From: UBA4615 sp046046245
GTDB lineage: Bacteria > Pseudomonadota > Gammaproteobacteria > Burkholderiales > Burkholderiaceae_E
Length of the DNA stretch: 64,000 nucleotides
Reading direction: 5' to 3'
Assembly: GCA_046046245.1 (NCBI GenBank)
Contig: JBJOKE010000054.1
Span: 98,855-162,854 of the forward strand
The notes under the pieces are model-generated. The model saw only the letters and a program-made list of their open reading frames with translations. It was not told where the DNA came from and ran no database searches. The first letter of the stretch is position 1. The number at the start of each line of letters is the position of its first letter. The position numbers were made by a program, and so were the translations under genes. Positions 43,421 through 51,719 of the stretch are shown in pieces.

Positions 43421-44959
43421 TCAGCGGCGTGGCGCGACCGTCGACGCGTCGGCGCCCCGGCCGCCGGTCTCGAAGGCGAGCCGCTGCCACTGCGCGAGCG
43501 AGCGCTCGATCGCCTCGGCGGTCTTGGCGACACCGACCTCCGGCGGCGGCACCTCGACGTCGTACCCGACCGAATTGAAGATCCGGCCCCAGGCCGACTG
43601 CGCGTTCGCGTAGGCGATGTGGCGCTGGTACTCCGACAGCAGCGCACGGGCCTCGTTGCGGACCAGATCGAGCTCGGTCTCGATCCGCGCGGCCGAGGCG
43701 GCGCGCGAATAGCCGAGCAGGCGCTGATCGACCGCGGCGCTCGTCACCACCTGATCGTGCTCGGCGACCGCGAGCCCGTAGCGCAGCGCGGCCACGCGGA
43801 CCTGCGTCAGCACCGCCATCGCCTGCGCCATCCGGCGCGCGTCGTCGACCTGGCGCTGTGCCTCGCCGGCCCGCGACACCGCAGGGATCGAGGCGAGCCG
43901 GAACAGGTTCACCGACAGCCGCACGCCGCCGTCGACCCAGGTGTTGTCGAACAGGAAGCGGTTCGAGTCGTAGCGGCCCGAGAGGTCCACGCCGAGGTTC
44001 GGCAGCGTCGCGGCGATCGCCCGGCGGACCTCGTTCGCGGTGATCCGCGTCCGGTAGAACTCCTCCTGCAGCTCGGGGCGATGCTCGAGCGCCACCGCCT
44101 CGAGCTCGCCGATCTGCGCGGGCGGCGGCGGCAGCGGCGCGTCGGGGCCGTCGGCGAGCGCGAAGCTCGCGCCCGGCGGCAGCGCCATCAGGCCGGCCAG
44201 CTCGGCCTTCGCGAGCTCGAGTTCCTGGCGGCGGTACTGCAGCAGCAGGATCGCGTCGAACAGTCGGCGCTGCGTGTCGAGCGCCTGCGGCGCCGGGATC
44301 ACGCCGCGGCGCTCGACCTCGCGTGCGCGCTCGAGCGCGGCGTTGCTGCGGGCGATCAGCGCGTCGATGCGGCCGGTCAGCCGCTGCGCGCCCAGGGCCC
44401 GCCAGTACGCGTTGCGCACGTCGGCGACGAGGTTCTGAACCACCTTGCGGCGACGCTCCTCGGCGACCAGGACCTGGTCGGCGAGCTGGCGCGAGCGGAA
44501 GTACGACACGCCGAAATCGAGCACATTCCAGGAGAACTCGGCGCTGGCGAGTCGCCGCGTGCGCTCCGACGAGGTCTGGTGCAGCGTGCTCTCGACGCCG
44601 GTCTCGACGGACTGCGTGCGCGAGCCGTCGCCGCCGCTGCGGGTGGTCCAGCCGGCGTTCGCCAGCATCCGCGGCATCTGGTCGAAGCGCGAGACGTCGA
44701 GCTGCCCCGTGGCGAGCGCGCCCTCCATCGCCCTCTGGCGCAGATCGAAGTTGTAGACCAGCGCGCGGGCCGCGGCCTCCGGGTAGGTCACGAGGCCCCG
44801 GACCGGCTCCTGCCGGGAGAACATGGTGTCGAGGTCGGCGGCAGTGCGCTCGGCGCGCTCGGGGCGGGTCGCGGGCGTCGGGACGACGGTGCAGCCTGCG
44901 AAGGTCGAGGCGGCGACCGACGCTGCCCCGAGCACGAGGGTACGGCGGGCGGGCCTCAT
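43421..44959 (-). CDS. TolC-like outer-membrane lipoprotein, copy A
   Basis: A 512-residue outer-membrane efflux-type protein. The lipobox STFAGC places the lipidated Cys at 23. The mature chain shows two long-helix repeats: one around RQRAMEGALATGQLDVSRFDQMPRML and RNAYWRALGAQRLTGRIDAL, the other around RQVDDARRMAQAMAVLTQV and QRHIAYANAQSAWGRIFNSVGYD. Such proteins form the channel of type I secretion or efflux systems. It is closely similar to the TolC-like gene at 56064-57626, beyond any ordinary family resemblance, yet stands alone here with no adaptor next to it. It diverges from the PagP-like gene. Confidence 0.88.
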   Translation of the reverse strand: MRPARRTLVLGAASVAASTFAGCTVVPTPATRPERAERTAADLDTMFSRQEPVRGLVTYPEAAARALVYNFDLRQRAMEGALATGQLDVSRFDQMPRMLANAGWTTRSGGDGSRTQSVETGVESTLHQTSSERTRRLASAEFSWNVLDFGVSYFRSRQLADQVLVAEERRRKVVQNLVADVRNAYWRALGAQRLTGRIDALIARSNAALERAREVERRGVIPAPQALDTQRRLFDAILLLQYRRQELELAKAELAGLMALPPGASFALADGPDAPLPPPPAQIGELEAVALEHRPELQEEFYRTRITANEVRRAIAATLPNLGVDLSGRYDSNRFLFDNTWVDGGVRLSVNLFRLASIPAVSRAGEAQRQVDDARRMAQAMAVLTQVRVAALRYGLAVAEHDQVVTSAAVDQRLLGYSRAASAARIETELDLVRNEARALLSEYQRHIAYANAQSAWGRIFNSVGYDVEVPPPEVGVAKTAEAIERSLAQWQRLAFETGGRGADASTVAPRR

Positions 44960-45276
44960 CGGGCGGCGGGGCGCGGTCGGGCCGCGGAGGAGCAGGGCAT
45001 CGGCCTGGTCACGGGCGCGACCGCGGAACGGCCGACGCTGTGTCGTGGAGATCCGTGATGATAAGGCCTAGCCGACCCCTCCGTGTCGGACGCGCACCGT
45101 TCCGAGGGGGGCCTCGGCGTCGCGGAGCGCGGTCGGCGCGACCGGCGGCCGGCGCGCCGGTGGTCGCCGCGCATCGGATGTCCGCACACACCGGCGGCGG
45201 CGAGGCTTCGCGGTACCATGCCCGCGCCCGGCGGGGCCGCAGGCCACCGCCACGAACCCAACCGATCGCGTCCATC
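44960..45276. promoter_or_regulatory. 317-base divergent gap, TolC-like A / PagP-like
   Basis: No gene is seen here. Read on the minus strand, TATCAT (45063 to 45058) is the best -10 candidate for the TolC-like gene, without a convincing -35. On the plus strand GGTACCAT (45211-45218) could serve the PagP-like gene. Both are weak; the rest is GC-rich and featureless. Confidence 0.2.
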
Positions 45277-45864
45277 GTGTCGAACGACCTGCCTCGCGCC
45301 GTCCGCCCGGCCGCGCCCGTCCCGCGTCGCCCGTCCCCGGCCGGCCGCGCCCGGCCCGCCTTCGCCCTCCTCGCCGCGGCCGTCCTCGCGGCGACCGCTC
45401 CCGCGCGGGCGGACTGGCTCGTCGACGGCGACCAGTTCCGCGTGTCCTACGGACCGTCCGCCTACCACTTCAGCGGGTCCGACGGGCACGTCCGCTTCAA
45501 CCACCTGCTGTCGGGCGAGCTGCTGAGCCGTCGGTGGACCGTCTGGGGCGCCGACCGCAGCATCGTGGGCTTCGCGGCCTTCGACAATTCGTTCGGGCAG
45601 TTCTCGCAGTACGCCTACGTCGGCCAGGAATGGGACCTCGGCCGATGGGCCGGTGGCACCTGGTACGTCAACGCCACGCTCGGCCTGCTGCACGGCTACA
45701 AGGAGCCGTACGAGGACAAGATCCCGTTCAACCAGTACGGCATCGCGCCGGTGATCATCCCGAACCTCGGCTGGCGCTACGGCCGCTTCGCGATCGTGGC
45801 CTCGGTGCTCGGCGCCAACGGCTTCCTGTTCGCCGCGAGCTGGAACTTCGACCTCAGGCCCTGA
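45277..45864 (+). CDS. PagP-like outer-membrane beta-barrel protein
   Basis: A 195-residue exported protein. A hydrophobic signal (PAFALLAAAVLAATAPARA) precedes the mature start DWLVDGDQFRVSYGPSAYHF. About eight alternating strands follow, with conserved-looking GFAAFDNSFGQFSQYAYVGQEW and LLHGYKEPYEDKIPFNQYGIAPVIIPNLGWRY. The arrangement resembles the lipid A palmitoyltransferase PagP, and betaproteobacterial relatives are often labelled 'sn-glycerol-3-phosphate transporter', a name I think is unsupported. The final strand SWNFDLRP lacks the usual terminal Phe. GTG 45277 is chosen because it leaves a plausible n-region; the frame is open far upstream. Moderately sure of the fold, not of activity. 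Confidence 0.6.
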   Translation: MSNDLPRAVRPAAPVPRRPSPAGRARPAFALLAAAVLAATAPARADWLVDGDQFRVSYGPSAYHFSGSDGHVRFNHLLSGELLSRRWTVWGADRSIVGFAAFDNSFGQFSQYAYVGQEWDLGRWAGGTWYVNATLGLLHGYKEPYEDKIPFNQYGIAPVIIPNLGWRYGRFAIVASVLGANGFLFAASWNFDLRP

Positions 45865-45889
45865 GACCCGCCGCGCGGAACACGGCGAC

Positions 45890-46216
45890 TCAGAACTCGA
45901 TGGTGACGGTCAGGGTGCCGTCGACCTCGGACACGGTGGTCCGGCCGCCGGAGGGCATCGCGACGGCCCGCTCCGGCGGGGCCGCCGGCGCGCCCCCCCG
46001 CACGCGGTAGGCGGTGCCGCCGGCGCAGTCCACCGTGACCCAGCGCGACGGGTCGGCGGGCAGCGTGGCACGCGTCCACGACCCGGCCACGCCGATGCTG
46101 CGGCAGCTCGAGACGATCGTCGCGGTGACGGGGAACTGCGCACCCGTGCGGCCGGCCTGCATGGGACCCACCCAGGCCAGACCGAGCAGGAACGCGCAGC
46201 GGCGCAGGCGCCGCAT
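45890..46216 (-). CDS. Short spore-coat-U (SCPU) domain protein, csu-type locus
   Basis: A 108-residue exported protein, last in the pilus locus. After a signal peptide (about 1-21) it has FPVTATIVSSCRSIGVAG and a second Cys in VTVDCAGGTAYRV (C38 and C64, the usual disulfide pair), and ends GTLTVTIEF, the terminal donor-type strand of SCPU pilins. The middle of the domain, with the WGDG turn seen in the other copies, is missing, so it is about two thirds of normal size. It may be a degenerate pilin, or one half of a split tip adhesin. It follows the 155-residue SCPU protein by 73 bases. Confidence 0.65.
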   Translation of the reverse strand: MRRLRRCAFLLGLAWVGPMQAGRTGAQFPVTATIVSSCRSIGVAGSWTRATLPADPSRWVTVDCAGGTAYRVRGGAPAAPPERAVAMPSGGRTTVSEVDGTLTVTIEF

Positions 46217-46289
46217 CCGGACCTCCGGGGAATGATCCCCGGGTTATCGGCCGGTGCGAGGCGGACCTGAGCGGCGGCCGCGCCCTTGC

Positions 46290-46757
46290 TCAGAACTCCA
46301 GCGTCAGCACCAGCGTGTCGGCATAGGGTCCGGGCGGGACGTTCTGGCGCTGGAACAGGCGGCCGTGGATCGCGTGGACCCGGGTGATCGGCCGGGGCGG
46401 CAGCAGGAAGGCGTCGCCGACCGCCTGGCTGCCGCCGTTGCCGTCGCCCCAGACCAGGCTGCGCGCCGGATTCACGTAGAGGTTGTAGTCGAGGCTCCAG
46501 GCCCCGTTGCCGCGCATCCGCCGCGCGGTATAGCTGCCACTGCCGCCGGTACCGAGCCGCAGCGTGTAGGCGACCAGCGCCCCCGGCGTTCCGTTGCAGT
46601 TGACGACGACCGTGGCCATCGAGTCGAGCGGGATCGGCGAGAACGGGTCGTAGCCCCCGAAGGACAGTCCCGAGGGCTGCACCGTGCAGCCGACGGCCGC
46701 GACCGGCCCGGCAGCGAGCGCGAGCAGCGCGGCGGCCACGACGCGGGCGGCCGTCAT
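46290..46757 (-). CDS. Spore-coat-U domain protein (Csu-type pilin or tip)
   Basis: A 155-residue exported protein with a signal peptide (to about residue 21, AVG) and an SCPU domain: two Cys (C24, and C53 in VVVNCNGTPG), YTARRMRGNGAWSLDYNLYVNPARSLVWGDGNGG and a C-terminal TLVLTLEF donor strand. In Acinetobacter the gene after the usher is the tip adhesin CsuE, which has two SCPU domains; here the product has only one. ATG 46757 overlaps the usher stop by four bases. It is probably assembled at or near the pilus tip. Confidence 0.8.
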   Translation of the reverse strand: MTAARVVAAALLALAAGPVAAVGCTVQPSGLSFGGYDPFSPIPLDSMATVVVNCNGTPGALVAYTLRLGTGGSGSYTARRMRGNGAWSLDYNLYVNPARSLVWGDGNGGSQAVGDAFLLPPRPITRVHAIHGRLFQRQNVPPGPYADTLVLTLEF

Positions 46758-49204
46758 CGCGACACGCCCCGGCAGACGATCGGTCCGAGCCTCGGCATCA
46801 CGCCGGCATTCTGCCCCGGATCGACACGCAGCACGCACTGCTGCCCGTTCCAGCTCGCGGTGAGCTCGCCCGGCCCGTCGAGGCCGGTCACGTAGGCCTC
46901 GCCGCGGTACGCGACCATGAAGGTCTCGTCGACACCGGGCACGCGGACCTCGGCACCGACCGGCATCGGCTCGCCATCCTCGAGCACCAGCGTCAGCAGC
47001 GCGCCCGCGCTGCGCTTGACCGGGAAGCGCAGCAGCGCCGCGCTGCGCGCGAACGGCACGGCGACCAGTTCGGTGGCGTCGATCGTGGTGTCGATCGGCA
47101 GGTCGCCGGTCTCGATGCGCACCGGGTTCGCCAGGTAGGGGAGCAGGCGCGGCACCAGCGCCCAGCCCTCGGCGTCGGTGCGCGCGACGAGCTGGTTGTT
47201 GACCATCACGCCGACGTCGCTGAAGCCGGGCACGTGGACCACGCCGAACGCGTCGCCGAGACGCCGGCTGGGGAACATGCGGCCACCGACCAGCGCGAGC
47301 GCGCCGCTGGCGCCGGCCCGCAGCGCCTCGACGCCGGCGGCGCGGCCGATCTCGCCGCTGACCGTGCCGGCGCTGCCCTGCCAGGACGCGCCCGCCTCGA
47401 GCCGCATGCCGCTCGCGCCCTCGGCGGCGAGCACGCGCCAGCCCGCGCCGCTGCCCTGCGGCAGGTTGCGCTGGACCTGGACCTGCGTGCGCGGATCGGT
47501 CGACGGGCCGGAGACGCTCGCCGATGCCGAGGTCGAGCCGTCGAGCGCGGTGACCAGCGACAGCGTGACGGCATGGCCGGGCTCGGGTGAGGTCGACCGG
47601 TAGCCGGTCAGCACCAGTGCCGCGGCGCGTCCGAGGTTCAGGCTCCAGCTGACCGAGGCGATCTCGGCGCCCGGCCGGTCGCGGTAGTCCTGCCGCACGT
47701 ACGACATGCCGATCGAGCCGGCCGCGCCCATCGACATGCCGACGTTGCCCGACACCAGCCGCAGCGCCGAGGGCGATTCGATCGGCTGGCCGATCTGCGT
47801 GAAGGCCTCGGTGGCCCATTGGCCGCGCACGCCGAAGCTGACGCCGTTGCGCGACAGGCGCTCCCAGCCGAACGCGCCGAGCGTGCCGCCGCCGCGCGGG
47901 CCGTCGCTCGCGGCCGCGGCCGCGGTCAGCACACCGAGCCCGCGGACCGCCACGCTCGCGCCGGCGCCGGCGGTACGCGCGTCGGCGCTCGCCTCGGCCC
48001 GCAGCTCGGTCGTCAGCGTGTCGGTCAGGCCCTGGCGTCGCTGCCAGGCACCGATCGCGCGGCCGTAGTCGTTGCTCGCGAGCCCGTAGTTCTCGCGCAC
48101 CATGCCCAGCTCGTACGACTCGTCGACCAGGCCCGCGCTCAGCAGCTGGCTGCTCGCGTAATACGGCAGCGCGACGACCTGCTCGCGACCGAGCAGGTCG
48201 CGCATCACCAGGCGGACCTCGCCCTGGCCGGTGATCACCGGCAGGTTGGTGATGCGGAACGGGCCGGGCTGCACCGACGTGGTCTGCCGCAGCAGACCGT
48301 CGATGTACAGGTCGGTGACCGTCGGCAGTGCGGCCTCGCCGCGCAGGCCTGGCATCGGGAAGGTCACGTAGGTCGGGTTGGTCGCGAAGTTCGTGCCCCA
48401 GCGCACGCCGCCGTAGCGCACCGGTCGGCCCCAGTAGCCGGAGGCGCCGACGGTGTCGCCGAGCACCAGCGTGCGCATGCGGTCGGGCTGGTCGATCGTC
48501 CAGCTGGTGTCGAGCCTCACCTGACGCGACTGCTGGGCGTCGCCCTGCGCCTGCAGCAGGAAGCCGGCGGTGCCGATGCCGGCGGGGCCGAACAGGCCGA
48601 ACTCGAGCTGCGCGCTCGTCGAATGGGTCGCGGGCACGAGCTCGGCGGCCGTGGTCCGCGAGTGGAACAGGTCATAGTTGAGGAACAGGCCCGGCGCCGG
48701 CGGCACGGCGCGCGCGACCGGCATCGCCATCGCCTGCACCTCGGTCGTGGTGAAGGCCGTCGGCGGCGCATCCAGGACCAGTGCCTGCGCGACGGGGTCG
48801 ACGCGGATGGTCAGCCCGTCGATCGTCTCCAGCGGCAGGTGGGGCTCGCCCAGCACCGACTGCGGCTCGAGTCCTGCAGGCAGCCGGAAGCGCCACGCGA
48901 TCAGGTCGTCCCGCCGCGCCAGCAGCCGGTCGCCTGGCAGGCGCACGAGCCGTGCGGCACCGATCAGCTCGCCGTTGACGGTCACCTCGTAGAGGACCAC
49001 CGCCAGCCCGTCGGCGGGCCGGTCGGGGGACGGCGAACCCGCCGACGGAGGGAACGTGGCGGCGGGGATCGGGATCGGCGTGCCCGCGGCGGGGACCGGC
49101 GCCTGCTGCGCGGACGGTTCGGCCGCGCCGGCGCAGGGTGCCGCGAACGCGGCGACCGCGGCCGCGACGACGATCGTGTGTCGAAGGAGTCGGTCGGACC
49201 TCAT
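46754..49204 (-). CDS. Fimbrial outer-membrane usher (CsuD-like)
   Basis: An 816-residue usher that forms the outer-membrane pore through which pilins are polymerised. A signal peptide (about 1-27, ending AGA) is followed by a Pro/Ala-rich stretch and the N-terminal chaperone-binding domain (LYEVTVNGELIGAARLVRL). The barrel includes RVRYGGVRWGTNFATNPTY-type usher strands and the plug. C-terminal domains contain GVVHVPGFSDVGVMVNNQLVARTDAEG and GELTASWNGQQCVLRV. It resembles archaic (sigma/Csu class) ushers. Its stop overlaps the next SCPU gene, and the chaperone ends 85 bases upstream of its start. Confidence 0.92.
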   Translation of the reverse strand: MRSDRLLRHTIVVAAAVAAFAAPCAGAAEPSAQQAPVPAAGTPIPIPAATFPPSAGSPSPDRPADGLAVVLYEVTVNGELIGAARLVRLPGDRLLARRDDLIAWRFRLPAGLEPQSVLGEPHLPLETIDGLTIRVDPVAQALVLDAPPTAFTTTEVQAMAMPVARAVPPAPGLFLNYDLFHSRTTAAELVPATHSTSAQLEFGLFGPAGIGTAGFLLQAQGDAQQSRQVRLDTSWTIDQPDRMRTLVLGDTVGASGYWGRPVRYGGVRWGTNFATNPTYVTFPMPGLRGEAALPTVTDLYIDGLLRQTTSVQPGPFRITNLPVITGQGEVRLVMRDLLGREQVVALPYYASSQLLSAGLVDESYELGMVRENYGLASNDYGRAIGAWQRRQGLTDTLTTELRAEASADARTAGAGASVAVRGLGVLTAAAAASDGPRGGGTLGAFGWERLSRNGVSFGVRGQWATEAFTQIGQPIESPSALRLVSGNVGMSMGAAGSIGMSYVRQDYRDRPGAEIASVSWSLNLGRAAALVLTGYRSTSPEPGHAVTLSLVTALDGSTSASASVSGPSTDPRTQVQVQRNLPQGSGAGWRVLAAEGASGMRLEAGASWQGSAGTVSGEIGRAAGVEALRAGASGALALVGGRMFPSRRLGDAFGVVHVPGFSDVGVMVNNQLVARTDAEGWALVPRLLPYLANPVRIETGDLPIDTTIDATELVAVPFARSAALLRFPVKRSAGALLTLVLEDGEPMPVGAEVRVPGVDETFMVAYRGEAYVTGLDGPGELTASWNGQQCVLRVDPGQNAGVMPRLGPIVCRGVSR

Positions 49205-49289
49205 GGCGCGACCGCTTGCCGACCGGCCCGCACCGGCCCCGCGGCCGTCACGCCGGCCCGGTCCGGGCGGCCGCGCGCGCGGCCCTCGG

Positions 49290-50036
49290 TCAGCGTCCGG
49301 GAATCCGCCCGGTCACGTCGCCGCCGCTGGTGCGGGCAACGACCTTCAGCGATTCGCCGCCCCAGCTGCGGAACGGCTTGATCCGCCACGACTGCGCCTG
49401 TCCCGGCAGCACGTAGGCGCGCGGCGTCAGCTCGGCCACCACGGTGCCGTCGTCGGCCGCGAGCTTCGCGTCGACCAGCTGCACGTGGGCCGTGCCCTCG
49501 TTGGCGAGCGACAGCTCGAGCGCGTCGCCGTCGGCCGGCTTCGCCGCCCAGATGAGCTTCGGCGTCGCGCGCGTCGGCCCCGGCGGCTGGACGAACACCG
49601 GCAACGCGAGCTGCAGTGCGACCGAGACCGCCTGCTGGCCCGGCTCGGGCGGCGGCGGCACTTCCTGCAGGAACAGGCGGTAGGTCAGTTCGCGCGACGG
49701 GTCCGGCGCGCGCATCAGGCCGACACGGACCGTCTGCGTGGCACCGGGCGCGATCCTGAAGATGGGCGGCGAGACGACGAGATCCTGCGTGCTGGTCAGC
49801 ACGTCCTTGCCGCCGTCCTGGGTCCAGGCCGCGGTGCTCGTCTGCACGGTCACCGGCTGGTCACCCTTGTTCTCGAGGACGAGCGAGGTCGTGGTCGCCC
49901 CGGCCGGCAGCGACAGGCGGACGGGGTTGGCGCTGAACGAGCCCGCATGCGCCGCCGGCGCGAGCGCGGCGAGCGACGCGACGAGCGTGGCGGCGCGCAG
50001 CAGGCGGACGAACGGGAACACGGTGGGCTGGAGCAT
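49290..50036 (-). CDS. Periplasmic pilus chaperone (CsuC-like)
   Basis: A 248-residue PapD-fold chaperone. The signal peptide ends AHA (about residue 31), and the mature start GSFSANPVRLSLPAGATTTSL is the usual G1/A1 strand. LVLENKGDQPVTVQT, FRIAPGATQTVRVGL and ELTYRLFLQEVPPP follow, then the second domain. It lends a donor strand to each pilin in the periplasm and carries it to the usher. ATG 50036 was chosen since the upstream in-frame residues are Pro/Arg-rich and unlike a signal. It lies between the major pilin and the usher genes. Confidence 0.92.
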   Translation of the reverse strand: MLQPTVFPFVRLLRAATLVASLAALAPAAHAGSFSANPVRLSLPAGATTTSLVLENKGDQPVTVQTSTAAWTQDGGKDVLTSTQDLVVSPPIFRIAPGATQTVRVGLMRAPDPSRELTYRLFLQEVPPPPEPGQQAVSVALQLALPVFVQPPGPTRATPKLIWAAKPADGDALELSLANEGTAHVQLVDAKLAADDGTVVAELTPRAYVLPGQAQSWRIKPFRSWGGESLKVVARTSGGDVTGRIPGR

Positions 50037-50116
50037 GGGTGGTGGTCGGTCGGGCTGGATGGGGTGGCTGGGGGGCGGCCGCCGGCCAGTGGGCCGGGCA
50101 GCCGGCACCGCGTCCG

Positions 50117-50620
50117 TCAGAACGTGACGGTGACGGTGATCAGGTCGTTGTACGTGCCGACCGCGGGCGTCTGGCCCTGCGGAATGCGGCCGAAGACGGT
50201 GACGGCCTGCGCGGTACCGGTACCGGTCAGGTTGTTCAGCGACGAGCCACCCGTGCCGTCGCCCCAGACCGTGGTGCGGCCGGCGTCGGTGTACATCGTG
50301 TAGTTCACGGTGTTCGTGCCGCTGGTCATCCGGCGCGCCGCGAACGAGGCGCTCGGGCCGTTGCCGGCGCTCAGGCCGATGCTGAACGGCACCGCGTTCG
50401 AGCAGGTCGCGGTGATCGTGCTGGTCGCGTCGACGTTGGTGTTGACGGGCGTCGGGATGGTCGCGCCGAAGTTCAGCGCGCCGGCGGCGACGGTGCAGGT
50501 GGCCACGACGGTGCCGGTCACCGTGAAGGTCGTGGTGGTGGTGGCCGCCATCAGCGGCGCCGAACCGGCCAGCAGGGCCGCGGCAGCGAGAAGGCGCAAC
50601 GCGCGCGAATCGGTCTTCAT
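50117..50620 (-). CDS. Spore-coat-U domain major pilin (CsuA/B-like)
   Basis: A 167-residue pilin. Signal peptide to ASA/LMA near residue 25, then TTTTTFTVTGTVVATCTVAAG, the donor-strand segment and first Cys. The second Cys is in STITATCSNAVPF; GPSASFAARRMTSGTNTVNYTMYTDAGRTTVWGDGTGG is the SCPU core; DLITVTVTF is the last strand. GGAG 8 bases before the ATG supports the start. A sigma-28-like promoter lies upstream at 50755-50781. It is likely the main shaft subunit. Confidence 0.9.
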   Translation of the reverse strand: MKTDSRALRLLAAAALLAGSAPLMAATTTTTFTVTGTVVATCTVAAGALNFGATIPTPVNTNVDATSTITATCSNAVPFSIGLSAGNGPSASFAARRMTSGTNTVNYTMYTDAGRTTVWGDGTGGSSLNNLTGTGTAQAVTVFGRIPQGQTPAVGTYNDLITVTVTF

Positions 50621-50754
50621 GGACGTGCTCCGTGGAGGGGAGGGGACGACTGTGCCGCCGACCCTTTCGCGATTTGCACCGTGTCTTCGGCGCAATTCAT
50701 CGGATCGGCGACGGATGCAGAGCGTAACGTTGCCGAGACGCCACGGGAGCGCCC

Positions 50755-50781
50755 GTGTCGGCACCGAACCGACAGACTTGA
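50755..50781 (-). promoter_or_regulatory. Sigma-28 (FliA)-like promoter before the major pilin gene
   Basis: On the minus strand, TCAAGTCT (50781 to 50774) and GCCGACAC (50762 to 50755) are separated by exactly 11 bases. The known sigma-28 pattern is T(A/C)AAGTTT-N11-GCCGATAA. The leader to the ATG at 50620 would be about 130 bases. The rest of this 311-base gap (50621-50931) has no gene and no clear terminator for the preceding pilin gene. Confidence 0.45.
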
Positions 50782-50931
50782 GGGGCAGGCGCCGGACGGT
50801 CGATCGGGGGGAATGAAGGGCGTCCCGCGCGGTCCGGCCGGCCGGAATGGCGGCCGCTGATCGACCGCTCCGCCGACCCTGTGGGCAACGCATGTGACCT
50901 CGACCGGAGCCGCTCGAGCGGCCCGCGGCAC

Positions 50932-51453
50932 TCAGAACCGGACGGTGACGACGACCTGATCGGCGTAGGCGCCGGGCGGCGGGGTCTGCCCGGCGAGGAT
51001 CCGGCCGTAGACCGGGATGGGCTGCGCCGCACCGGTGCCGCTCAGCGTCGCCACCGAGGTGCCCGCGCTGCCGTCGCCCCAGACCTGGGTACGCGACGCG
51101 TCGACGTACATCGCGTAGCGCAGGGTGCCGGCCGAGCCGGTCATCCGGCGGTCGAGCGGGTCGCCGGCGCTGCCGGTGCCGGCGTCGAGCGCGACGGTGA
51201 ACGGCAGCGCGGTGCTGCAGGTCGCCGTCACGGTCGAGGTGGCGTCGATCGGCGACACGATCGGCGAGGGCACGGTCGTGCCGAAGCCCAGCGCAGACGC
51301 GCTCACCTCGCAGCTCGCGACGAAGGTCCCCGACACGGCGAAGGTCGTGTCGGTCTGCCCCGCCCGGACGGCGCCGGCCGATGCGACCAGCAGCGCGGCC
51401 GCGGTGCAGGCCACGGTACGGAACGGGAGGAGGAGTCGGCGGGTCGGGTTCAT
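50932..51453 (-). CDS. Spore-coat-U domain pilin (CsuA/B paralogue)
   Basis: A 173-residue pilin paralogue of the 50117-50620 product. After a signal peptide ending VRAG, it shows DTTFAVSGTFVASCEVSASAL, STVTATCSTALPF with the second Cys, the RRMTGSAGTLRYAMYVDASRTQVWGDGS-type core and ADQVVVTVRF. It keeps the same order of strands and both cysteines, but differs in about half its surface residues. It lies first in the pilus locus, 311 bases upstream of the second pilin, so each may have its own promoter. Confidence 0.88.
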   Translation of the reverse strand: MNPTRRLLLPFRTVACTAAALLVASAGAVRAGQTDTTFAVSGTFVASCEVSASALGFGTTVPSPIVSPIDATSTVTATCSTALPFTVALDAGTGSAGDPLDRRMTGSAGTLRYAMYVDASRTQVWGDGSAGTSVATLSGTGAAQPIPVYGRILAGQTPPPGAYADQVVVTVRF

Positions 51454-51719
51454 CGCGCGTAGGGCGCGGCGCCCGGCCACGGGCCGCCCCGGGCCCGGGT
51501 CGGGCATCGGGAGGCGAACCTCGCGTTCGGCGCTCGCGTGATCCGGACTGTCCCTCCGGCCGCGGAGGGAACTTGAGGCCGACGCGCCGATCGGGCGCTC
51601 AGGGCCGACGGGCGGCGCGATCCGGGCACGAGGACCTCGGGCGACGCCGGTCTCCGGGCGCCCGGTTCGGCCCTGCGTGCCGGCCTGCCGCACGAGCACG
51701 GTCGTCATGCCCCGCCCGT
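51454..51719 (-). promoter_or_regulatory. Gap between the protease-adaptor gene and the pilus locus
   Basis: This 266-base gap follows the end of the secretion operon and precedes the first pilin. On the minus strand it contains CCTCAAGTTC (51578 to 51569), like a sigma-28 -35 box, but the -10 partner at the correct 11-base distance is absent. I see no clear terminator. The promoter of the first pilin is probably here. Confidence 0.25.
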
